Below the pieces are notes generated by a model. That model saw only the letters and a list, made by a program, of their open reading frames with translations. It was not told where the DNA came from and ran no database searches. Shown piece after piece: positions 11,116-22,700 of a DNA stretch of 64,000 nucleotides. The DNA lies in the NCBI GenBank assembly GCA_017591395.1, contig WEDG01001089.1:1-64000 (forward strand). The letters are read 5' to 3'. How positions within the stretch are numbered: the first letter of the stretch is position 1; each line of letters starts with the position of its first letter. The position numbers and the translations under genes are program-made. Source of the DNA: Schistocephalus solidus. Taxonomy: Eukaryota > Platyhelminthes > Cestoda > Diphyllobothriidea > Diphyllobothriidae.

Positions 11116-11411
11116 ATGGACTATACAGTCAGCAAGGTCGCATCTCGATGATGATCTCGTGACCTCTACTGTCCCGTCTTCGTTTCGACCATGTTGTCTA
11201 CGATGAGTTCGTCCTCTCTCACCTCCACTGGTGTTTATAAACAGTAGCTGACTGCTATATTATGGACTATATAGTCAGCAAGGTCGCATCTCGATGATGA
11301 TTTCGTGACCTCTACTGTCCCCTCTTCGTTTCGACCATGTTGTCTACGATGAGTTCGTCCTCTCTCACCTCCACTGGTGTTTATAAACAGTAGCTCTGAC
11401 TGCTATATTAT
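11116..11411 (+). repeat. two tandem 146-bp units in a LINE 3' UTR
   Basis: The segment starting ATGGACTATACAGTCAGCAA at 11116 is repeated starting at 11262 with only a few substitutions and a 2-base insertion (about 11394) in the second unit. The unit contains a TTTATAAACAGTAGC block and ends at GCTATATTAT. It lies between the ORF2 stop and the 3' tail of the full-length LINE. Confidence 0.85.
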
Positions 11412-11811
11412 CTCTCACCCGACAAGGAGCGTCCCGAACCCTCATACGTAGTCAGCAACATCATAATACTATCCCATTGCATTTAGCTATTAATTTTTTA
11501 GTGAAGCAGTTTTTTTCTCCTATTTTTTTTATAATTGGTGGCTCGCCGAACTCTGCCTCCGATTTAACTCTAGGAGTTTTTTACTGCTTCTTTTCCAGTT
11601 CACCGTATATGCCAAAGATTGTTAACTTTTGTTTTAAAAATGGCAAATCTTTTTGAATCGGATATGTTTACCATACTTCTCATTTCTGCTGTTCATATGG
11701 ATGCTCACATAGTGCAGCAATTATCCACTTTGTATTTATTTAAACCATGGTACTAAGTTTTTAATGATGGGGCCCTCTTGGCCTTAAATATACAATTTAT
11801 TTATTTACTAG

Positions 11812-13718
11812 TCTATGTGCATTCAAGCGAAGACTGCCCATTTATCTTAATACTGATTCTATTAAACTCTTATTTTCCTCATCTTTTCCCAGTAGCTTTC
11901 TGCACGACTCATAGAAAGGACCATCTCGAATTTAAGTGACCCTCTTGAAAGTCTATTTTCACTACCTCGACTCCCCCATGAACCATGATCTCTCCTAATA
12001 TCACCATTCATTCAGTAGATGAAGTCATTCGGACGAACACATTCGGACGTAAACAGTCTAAAATGCCGCCGTTCGTTGGATACTAACCATCATTAGAATT
12101 CAAATCTGGATCCTTAGATGCTGAGGCCTTAAGTTTATTGACGCATTTTCGTGAGATTTTGTTTCATACGCCTGAGTGATCAAGAACGAACCATCTCGAT
12201 GTTTCATGATCTCATTCTGAATTGCTACTGCAGTAGTACCTATTCTTCCTCCTGACCTTATTTTCCTAAGCATTTTTTCTCCTACCTTCTATTCGAAAAT
12301 AAAGGCCTATTGAACTCTGTCTCCATTTTTTAAGGTACGAGTTTTTTTCACTTCCTATCTTTCTAGTTCACTATTAATTTCAAAACATCGCTAACTGTTG
12401 ACCTAGCAGGACAAGTTCTGTCTACATTATTCAGTATTTGTACATTTTATCTGCACACATTGTCATAACTTCATTTCGTTACTATTGTTGGTTAGACAGT
12501 GCCTTGCCGGTGCTATCCAAATATAAATTCTAAAAATTCTAAAAAAATGCATACGGATAACAGTGGTATCTATTATTTGACACATTTAATCATCGGTCCT
12601 TAAGGACGACGACCTAGATCCCACGGTGACAAAAGCATTTTCTTTCTACGTTAATATGTTACTCACCTATTTGCAGTTACATGTTTTTAAAATGCACTAT
12701 TATTGGTACCGTATTTAAATAAAGTCTTCACAATCAATGCTTATTATCCTTAAATATCCTGGACTATACTGCTTTTTTGAAAGCGTCTGTATGTAAATAG
12801 GTTTTCCAAAGGCTCTGCCTATTTCCCTAATATATTATGAATTATACTGAATTTTACACATTTATCTAGACGAATTTTCGGTTAATATTTGCTGGACATG
12901 GTTGTCAATTTATTAGCAGTTGATTACCACCCTCAAATGAGCAGACGCTTGGTTTCGCCAACGTTAACGAGTTCTCCAAATGCCATTTAATGTTGCTCGA
13001 ACAACATTACTCAAACTTGCCCTTCAAGGCCTAATAAAAGTTCATGCGTAAACACAAAAGGAAAAGGGTAGAAACTTCTAAGCATGAACTGACGGATATT
13101 ATCTCGAGGAATATCCATGACCCTACGTCTCTCATGTTGAAGAAACTATTTCGATTTCACGCCGGATTCAAGATAGGTAGCAAAGAAAGCAGCTCACCAA
13201 TAAGGCTTGACTAGCAAGATTGCTCACTTTACTCATAGAAAGTTTTCCTCCCACCCTTCCCTTCCTGAACAACGCATGCTTATCTCAAATATGCATGCTA
13301 CGGCTGTGTCTTTGTTTTTAGTTAAAAAAACCTCATTCATCACTTCTGTTTTCCATGTTCTAGCGTGCACTTCAAGCTCTCCGTTTTTTTCCCTTCGCTT
13401 CTTTCATGTATTTAGCCGATTTTTTTATCAGCGCATGACTATTCCCAGGTGTCTTATGCAACTGTGGTCCTTTCTACTTTTTTTGATTATTTCTTAAGGA
13501 ACATCCAAATTAACCAGTTTACAGCTTTGGCCCAGTTTTCCTTCTGTTCCAGTCGTTTTGATTTGCGGGCTCAGAATAGAGATTATGATCCAAAATGAGG
13601 ATATCTTTGAACTCTAGGAAATAAGGCGACTCATTCTTGTTTTAATTTTGCTCTAGTGCGTTTTGGTTGTTTGGATTTGGGACATCACACGCATTTTCTC
13701 GCTGGATAACAATCACTG
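11812..13718. other. region between LINE tail and the FXR gene
   Basis: About 12165-12545 is a degenerate second copy of the LINE 3' UTR: GAACTCTG-CTCC and GTTCAC blocks match 11540-11600, and it ends in an AATATAAATTC-type A/T-rich tail. A 56-codon ATG frame at 13044-13214 begins with a very basic stretch (MRKHKRKR). It has an in-frame TAA just before it and no recognisable domain. The rest is A/T-rich with no feature I can support. The FXR promoter and 5' UTR must lie in the last few hundred bases, but I see no clear core promoter element. Confidence 0.4.
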
Positions 13719-13772
13719 ATGGATTTGGGCATAGCAGTTGAACTTCGGGGCGTCCATGGCGAGTATTACCCG
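13719..13772 (+). CDS. fmr1: FXR exon 1 (start codon, first Tudor strand)
   Basis: ATG at 13719 opens an 18-codon exon reading MDLGIAVELRGVHGEYYP, matching the family pattern of a short acidic start, V-E-(V/L)-R-G and a final aromatic pair. A phase-0 donor GTAACC follows at 13773. As I recall it, human FMR1 exon 1 also ends right after the equivalent aromatic residues, so the intron position appears conserved. Confidence 0.8.
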
Positions 13773-16700
13773 GTAACCCTTTAAAAAATAATCTTAATGT
13801 ATTTATAAAGGGCTACGTGTGTGGCTACAGGGGCCCGGAAAATTTCTTATTTAAATTTATTGGCGAAACCTCGTCTGATCTTCCTTCAGAGATAAGTGTC
13901 CGTCCGTCCCAACTTAGAAAACCGCCAAAAAATTCCAGACATGATTTTTCAAAATCCGAATTGACTGCTGGCTTAGCTGTTGAGGCACTTTTCGGAAAAA
14001 CTCCAAAAGATAATGACGTTTCCACTCTTGTCTATGCTCCTGGCGAGCTCCCACCATCGTGGTGGCCTGCCCAGATAGCAAAACAAAAGGGTGAATTCAT
14101 TGTTTTGGACCTACCTAAAGTGGAAGAAGGTGGAAACCAGCATTCGGAGGGCCTCAGGATGCCACTGCCTGCCTTCGAGCCTGTTGTGGAGCACGAGCAA
14201 GTGCGCCCGCAAAACACGCAGAAAACAATGTCTGTCTCGGATTTTCACACATGCATTCTGGAGGTACCTAAAGAACTGGAAAATCTGTAAGCCCTCTTAT
14301 ATTATCTCGCTGTGTTCTGGTGTTTCCCTTTGATCCCTGTGGAAGTCTGATCTACCTACAGAATTTTTTTTAACCCGACGAACGCCAGATTTGATTTCAA
14401 CACTGTCAGGCAGCACTGTGGCCGAAAGTGAAGCCCCGGAAGATTGGTTTTCAGAGGCTTGATGAATGACGGTCTCTTTCTTGTCATCTGTGGTCACCAT
14501 TACCTTAATCCTCGCACAATTTCGATCCTGGTTTAATGCTCTAAGCAATCGAACTACCTGGGGATAAGTTTCGGATAACGTATCGAATTAGCACATTCAA
14601 CAGTGGGTCATAGCTGATCGGACAAGTTTTCTGGTATAGCAACTATTTTTAAAGCCAAACATCTTAACTTTGCTTATTGAACTCGATCAGTACAGTGCTG
14701 CGGTCAGAATCGCTTTCCTTGCATAGTTGGAAAAGGTCCGTTTATGCCTTTATGGTCTTTTAGTATTCTTTTATTGTACAAGCTTCATTCTAAAAGTCTC
14801 AATATCATGTACGAAGGCTCGCAACGGCTCCCATAAAACGAGTTCATCCGCTAACCCACTTGCCAGTTGTTTGGTGCGTTTTTGAGTGTCGGACAGTAGA
14901 ACGACCTTCTTTGAAAGTTAGGTGCAAAATAAGTAGACTTGTGGCATCAGCAGTGGTGGCGACACTTCTATAACGCTGATGGTTTAGGTTCAGGGCACTC
15001 AACCTAGCATACGGCAAGGCCCAATAGTCGCGCTACTTCACAGCGAAAATGAACCACAATTAACTAAGCTTATTGTCCGCAGCCGTGGCGCAGTTAGATT
15101 CTTCAGCAAAGGCGCCAGAGGAGACAACCTCTAAAAAAACTATCAGAGCGTTCACAGGGACCCGGCTGTACTCCAAATTCTCAAGTCCACTAAAAACAGT
15201 TGAATCGAGTATTATGACCCAGCTGACAACCTCACAACAACCGGCACACTCCGCGGTGCGCGTAGTTGGTATGCCAGTTAGACTTCTTAACGGAGTCCGA
15301 ACTGTGACTGTTTCTGATGATGGGACCGAGCAAGGATCCGAAAGACTAGACCAATGACCATCTTGTCACAGCCATCCATGCTCCCTCTTCCTAATCTTCT
15401 GGCAGTGTGCACTTTGCAATAGATCTTGAGGTCTGCGAACATCTGTGATCCTGGAACCCTGAGTAACAGCGCACACCATCAGTATATTGAGGCTGTCTGC
15501 TCCCTTTCCGACGTCGGAATGCCTGACTCAGCCGCTCGTGTAAGATTGATCCCGTGGGTCAGTTCCCCCTTCATCTATATCACTGTTGCCCGCAACATTT
15601 CTGGTAGATACGATATGGTGATCACCCTCTAGCAACGATCAAACAATTCACTATTTGCCTGAGAACCTGTCAATTGTCGGCTGGCCTAAGTTCGACTGCG
15701 GGGGCACTTTACGAATACCTGTCATTACCGTATACTCACCAGCATCAGCAGCTGACCAGAGCGGTAACTAAAACCTCTTATCTAAGCTACAAGAAGTTAA
15801 CGTGACGAACGTGATCGACCTATCACCTTACTCGCAAGCGCAGCGGAGTTCCATCTTTCCCTAGCTCACACAGTGTCGTATGACCTCTCTCTGGAAGAAG
15901 TCATGGATACCATGTGCAAGCAATGCAACAAGGCACAGATTACGGTATACTTGCAGACTTTAAGACTCCGTGTCAAAACTGGCGCCTGGGGGCTGTTGAA
16001 CATATCTCGGAAGATGAAGTCGTTCCCTATAAGTGGGACTCGGCTATCCCTCAGGGAGAGATACCGCGGAATAACCTTACCGATACCGCTAAAACGCATC
16101 TTCGCCGTTGTAATTCTTGAGTGATTGTGGTGTGCATCAGAGGAGGACCAGATCCTAAAGAGCTGGACATTGATTTACCCTAGATATTGACACTGTTGTG
16201 TATTTTTAAAGTACATGATATCTGCCAGCGATCGTCTGCTTTGTTGACTTTGCTGCATCAACCGATTCTGTCAGTCACGAGTCCCTGTGGTGAATAATGG
16301 AATCAGATGGTATGCCGAAAAAGAGTACGCTGTGATCAAGGTCGTCTATCGGTCAGTCACTGCGAGAGTTCAAACCAATAGCAATATCTCTTATCTTATT
16401 TATTTGGTGTGGCTTTTGAAAGGGTTGCATTCTGCAATCCGTTATGTTCAGCTGCGTCCTTCATTGGATTATCGAAGGGTTCCTCACTAAATTTGCCTAG
16501 TAATGCCTGATTTTCGCTAGCTTAATTCGGTTACCGAGAGGACCTTTCGCCGTCCGCCATCTATCAGTGTCCCCGGTAGACCTCACTTTTGCGGGAGCCG
16601 CCTACTATCTTCCCAGTTCTATATAATATACGCTGTAATGACCCTTGGCTTATTTTTTGCTGCCTTGCTGTTGGAGGATTTTATTGTTTGTGCCGTTTAC

Positions 16701-19700
16701 TGATTTTCATTATTTCTGGTCAACATTTGGCTGGTATTCATCGTTTTTAAGGATCTAGACGCAGTCCATTATCAGCCTAAGTATGGTTAGGTATTCCCGT
16801 AGTTTCACTGGGTCCTGATCTTTATGGTCAATTACGATTATGTGTTTAACTTGTTGCCAGTAGATCCTGACTTTCACTGTTGACATTTGGTATGCTGGGA
16901 GCCGGAACAAATTGCAGCCGCTGCTCATGTGCAACACTTCAGGGGAATTGTTGCTGATCAAAGCTCCGCGAACTTGAAAATAGCTCAGCATCATACTTAC
17001 ATCCTTTATTCTTTATCTACCAACATTATAACCGAAACTGTTTCCGAAAAGCCGTTTTTGACCAGGACCTTTAAGCTCTTATAAATCTGTTGATGTAACA
17101 CAGGTACGTACGCCCTGGACGTGGGAAAATTGTGTGGCTATAACTGGAAGCGCTATCACTTAGTTGCATGTTCGCCCAGTTCCGACCTTTTTTCTTGAAG
17201 GTTGACTCTGTAGAAGCCAAAGTATCGATAAACGTCCATCCGGGTTACATGAACGATGCCTAGAGAACCAAGGTGCCGCACATAACTTGCGGCAGGTGTG
17301 GTCATTCATCTCCGCAAGTAGGGCTCTTTTCTGAATACTCTGTCAAGGGTGATCCGAGTGCGCAGAACCGAGATAAAGATCACATCACTGGTTAAGGATG
17401 GTCTCTGTGTTATGATACCTGGTCCCCCTAGAGTTGGGCAACTTCGATTCCTGCACCGGACAGTGCACCTACGTTATTTCAGCTGGTGTGTCCGAATCGA
17501 GCTAAAGCCATTATCTATCTTTGAACTAATGCTGCCGTCTTGGTGACCAGTAAATTTGAAAAGTCGGATTTTCAGAGATCGACGTACTTGGCATCTGAAC
17601 GTAAGACCATCTGGATAGCGACTATTTTGGTCTGCACTCGCAGAACTTTGGCCACAAAAAGTTCGCAATACTGACAGAACTGATTTTTCAGCCTACTTCG
17701 CCCTAACATTAATTTCTGGCAACATGTCCGTTGCCTGTGTTTTGCCGTCAGATTTTGTAGCAACGGTTCGCAAATATATTAAGGTCGGTTATGAGACTCA
17801 TAAGCTTTCTGTCAGAACCTTGCAGTATTCCTTCACCATTCCCACACGCCTATGCAAGGTGATTCTAACGAGGTCGATAAGTAGGCAGATTATGCCAGGC
17901 GTTTTAGACGGTATGCACTAGGGACATTTTATTCGTGTCGTTGATTGGCGGTCGCCGAAGGTTGCGTAAATAAACCATTTTAAATGCTGACTAATTGAAA
18001 ATTATAATTCTCAAATGTTCTTATTCAAGGGCTTCGCAAAAGTCTACGTCGCCAAATACAACCTTGAGTGGGGTATTTTTAAATTCGTGTCTGTTTAGAC
18101 AACACCGCGTCCGTTTATATGTCCTGGCGCTTTTTAAAAAAAACCAAAAGGTATGCTTATTATTAATTCTCGCGAGGTAGTTGCATTATTTCAGTAAACA
18201 GTTAAACAAAAATTTCCACGATTTGAGGCTTTTTTCGGGGACTTAAAGATGTCTGGTCACCGTCGAAAGTTGTATTTTTTCCCTTAAAGTGATCAATGAG
18301 TCCAATCCATTCTATCAGTTTTCAATTCCAAACTCTTCGTTAAAGCTTTCAAGAGCAACAAAACTTACTGCACATCGTCCGAACTTGTGGACCTTCAATG
18401 CTAGTGTGCAAAGTCACACCCGAAATCCAACTGCCAAATGGCTGCCAGGTCAACCTAGAAGATGAGACAAAGGCCTACTTCCTCGTTATTTGCACGTCTG
18501 CTGAAGGTATCTTTAAGGCGCAGACGCTCGGACCGGAAATTGCTCGAATGCTACGTCAGAAGTTTGCCATTCTGCATCAGATCGACGAACTTAATCGAAA
18601 GTTGAAAGAAAACCAAGCAGGCAAGGTACCTCTTTATCTTCGACCATGTTTATTTACAAAAATGATATATTTGTTCTCAGATGACGTTTTGTTGGCTGGA
18701 CAAGTCTGCATTTTGCGAGTGATCTCGTCGCATCGCGTCTACGTATTTAAACTCACTTGGTTTAGATTGGGCCGGAATCCACTGCTCGTCAAAATTTATA
18801 GTTTTGTTTCTTTCTCAGAGGAGAAGAAATCGATTGAGTCTTTTTATCCTGGAAGTAGTTCGTGTTTAGGAAGCCTGTGCTTGGAGGATGTGGGAGGCGT
18901 ACACTGTGACCAAAAATAGGTAAATATCTGCTAGTTCAACAACTCTCATTGATACCACCAGCGATAGTAAGAGCTCTTGGTTTAGTAACATCTTTATTTC
19001 CCAGTAGTCTGCATAAAAAAAAACATAATGACCTCTTGATCGATTCGTTAACCGTATCAATGTGAATTGTTGTCCTCTAATACTGTTCTTAGTCTAATGC
19101 AATAGTCTCTTTCACTGGTCGCGACCGACAGAGCAAGCCCGGTAGCTCAGCTGGAAATGGCGTTCGACCTAATGAATCCAGGGCCAAATCTTAAGCACAC
19201 GGGCACCTGGGGTGGGCAGTATAATCGGCTGCTGACTTCGAGTAGGCCAGAAATGTTCATTCTAGTCTCCCTTATCTTTACTGTTTTAACTATGCACATT
19301 CCGTTTTCTTAGGAGACGATAATGAAATATTTCGGATCAATTCTTTTCGGTTACTTTCGACATAAACAGTGGAAAAATTCACCTTTAGCCATGCTTGCAC
19401 TTCCATATAGGACTTGCCTCTTGTCAGATAATAAAACTCGTTATAATCCGTTTCAGCTCACATCGGTTGGTGGTGCAGGTTTGAGTAAAGTGGCCTTTTC
19501 TGCAGTACTATTTTTTTCTATTTGCTTGCAGAACGACTCTTTCTTCCACGAAGAGTTTCCCGTCTCCCCGGACCTGATTGGACAGTCCATTGGTGCCCGC
19601 GGAGCTAACATTCGTCGTGCCCGGGCTCTGGACGGTGTTGTGAGTGTTGTCCTGCGCCCTGAAACGTGCACTTTTAAGGTTGTTGGAAAGGTACGTTTAT

Positions 19701-22700
19701 ATAAAGGCCTTAGTCTTTAGTCAGTAGTCTTTTTGCTGATATTTATGCCTCCTTCACTTTATATGAAAATTAATTGTGTAAAACAGCGTGTATGAGAGTT
19801 TGGGTTGAAGAACTCTAAGTCAAATTCCTTTGTGCATCGAGGGCACTACTTGCTAAATTCTCGCGTTCGTGCTGTATTGTCTAGTCTAGTACACCTGGGC
19901 ACGGATTATCTCTCTTGTATTATCCCGCTTGTCTTCCTCCAACGTTTCTATCCTTTTGTAGACTAAGGAAGCTGTTGAAAGCGCCAAAAAGGTATTGGAA
20001 TATGCTACCGAAATCATGCAAGTTCCTCAAGAATACGTTTCTCGAATTATCGGCCAAAAGAACCGTCACATTCAAGCCCTAGTAGACCGCATTGGACTTG
20101 CGAGAATTCGTGTCCAGAGTGCAGAAGAAGCTACTGTTCCGAACTGTGTCCCATTCGCCTTCACAGGCACTCGCTCTGCCATCAACGACGCAAAGTTGCT
20201 GATAAATTTCAATATTGAAAATTTAAAGGAAATTGACCGTCTTCAACAGAGCTTGACTGCGAATCATCTGGCAAACGGTCGTTTTGGTGAAGGTGATGGA
20301 CATTTTCGAAGAGAGCGCTCAAGGTTAGTCGTAGTGGCCAGTTTCGTCCCGTTGGGTTTTTTAAGATCTTTTGCATTCTAATTCGTCTATAATCTTCGAT
20401 TTGCTCTCGCTGCAGAATAGTTGATAAGGTCGTAAAACAACATTTATCCTTATGTATCCTGCACACGTCTCTATTAGGCCAAGTACATAGAGTAAGAATT
20501 CCTTCCCTCCTTGTGTTTGGTACGCCTTTGATAATGTCCGATTTAGCCCACCTCGATTGAGTCGCGAATTATACGCCCTCATGCGTGCCACATCAAATCC
20601 ACAGAGTTTGACCCATTGCACTTTTCAACGATATAGGACTAATATCAATGGTTTAATAACCACCCCACATGTCTTGAAGGACTGTGTTAAAGGTTTTGAG
20701 ACGGCTTCCTTTTTATACCTCCAGGTGGGCAGCATCACCGGACCAAGGGCAATGACCTTGTACTCATGAAGGTGTGCGTGCCCGAACCCCTCAGTGTTCA
20801 TTCTTAGATGGTCTAACATCCTTAAGATGTTGTACCGAGTGTTGAATCACTGGAGATGAAGTCTGCCTTCCCAACTTAAAGTATGGTCCTCAGGCAACTG
20901 TGGTCATCCGCCCCCCTCCCTCCTAGTTTTGGTTCAGCCTTCAGACGCATATCACGCACTCACCACCGCACAGGAGGGCCGACTGGACAGATGCCCAGTA
21001 CACGTGAATCTGTCTGTCGCGTCGAACGTTATAACTCCCTAAGCCATACTAAAACACAGCCACTAGCATCGATTCGGGAGACGGTGGTTTCTTGACTCCA
21101 TTCGGCAGCACCCTCGTCCTGAGGTATTTGAAAATGCCCACTTCTTCAATTCGAAAGCCAGGACTGCTCCTCATGTTCTGAACGGCAGCTCCAGGTTACT
21201 GGTCTTTCTAGCGTGTGCCGATAAACTAATTGATTTAGCGGCAGCACCCACCTGCGTTATCATAGTTTAGGTCAAGCAGCCAGCGCCTCGGTTCACGTCG
21301 ACACCGTCCGAATTGGTTAGGGCTTTTTCGATAGTCCCGTCACGGACGCAGTTGAACTGAATGATAGACGACCTTGATCGCAGCGTACTCTTTTCCGGTA
21401 TACCACCTGATTCCATTATTCACTACATGAACTCGTGACTGACGGAATCGGTTGATGCAGCAAAGTCAACAAAGCAGACGATCGCCGATCGCTGGTAGAA
21501 ATCATGTACTTTAAGAATATACCACAGTGTCAATATCTAGAGTAAATCAATGTCCAGCTCTTTAGGATCTAGTCCTCCTCTGATGCACACCGCAATCACT
21601 CATGAATTACAACGGCAAGGATGCGTTTTAGCAGTATCGGTAAGGTTATTCCGCGCCCTGAGGGGTAGCCGAGTCCCATTTATAGGGAACAACTTCATCT
21701 CCCGAGATATGTTCAACAGCCCCATGGGCCAGTTTTGAGGTCTTGAGGTCTCGGCAAGTATACCGTAATATGTGCCTTGTTGCATTGCTTCCTCATGGTA
21801 TCCATGACTTCTTCCTGAGAGAGAGGTCGTACGACACTGTGTGAGCTAGGGAAAGATGGAACTCCGCTGCGCAGGTGAGTGAGATGATGGGTTTGTTTGT
21901 CACGTTAACTTCTTGTAGCTGAGAGAAGAGGGTTTAGTTATCGCTCTGGTCAGCTGCTGATGCTGGTAAGTATACGGTAATGACAGGTATTCGTAAAGTG
22001 CACCCGCAGTCGTACGTAAGCCAGCCGATAATTGACTGGTTCTCACGCAAATAGTGAATTGTTTGCTCGTTGCTAGAGGGTGATCACCACATCGTACCTA
22101 CCAGAAAGGTCCCGTTTAGTTCTATTGACGGTTTTTAGTGCTCCTAGATTGCCAACACCTGACCCCTTTCCGTCCTATCGGTCCAAATTTGCAAAAACTA
22201 ATCAAGCGAAGTACGAGCGAGAAGGCATCATCACCGTTCAGATAGGCTGGTTTTCGTTCGTTTTAAAAATTTGCCTGCAGTTTACCGTATCATCACTTAG
22301 TGTGAGTAAGAAGGAGTATTTACATATATTTTGGAACCTAGGGAATTCTTGTGAAGAGGTTAACAGTTATCATAAAAGAAGAAAAAGGAAAAAATAACCG
22401 TTTAGTTTCTGAAGATCAGTATTTTCCTGCCTTAACTGGCATGACGGTCTAATGATATAAATCTCCACACCCATGCCCCCTGCCTTGTCCTCTTCCGATT
22501 CCAGAACCATCAAGTCAGGTTGTTTGTTATCTTGTCTGTTTGTAATGACATTTGACTTCCCTTTTTGGAGCCAGGCGTCGTTATCTTGCAACCAAATGTC
22601 CTACTATTGCAGTAACTTTTACGTGGCAGATGACAGCTGGCACGTCATATCTTTTAAGATGTACCTGTTTCTGGTTTATCAGAGCTTTACCTAACAGTTG

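Larger units (their letters stand above)
6500..11811 (+). mobile_element. near full-length CR1/Jockey-group LINE
   Basis: The element has a short 5' leader, ORF1 (6618-8039), ORF2 with AP-type endonuclease and reverse transcriptase (8036 to about 10901), a 3' UTR with a duplicated 146-bp unit, and an ATTTATTTATTTA tail ending near 11811. Layout and RT motifs fit the CR1/Jockey group. ORF1 is fully open, whereas ORF2 carries two frameshifts in EN and three in-frame stops near its C-terminus. Related 3' fragments occur upstream (186-1552, 2123-3106, 5346-6500), so this family has been active locally. The 5' boundary is uncertain by about 100 bases. Confidence 0.8.
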
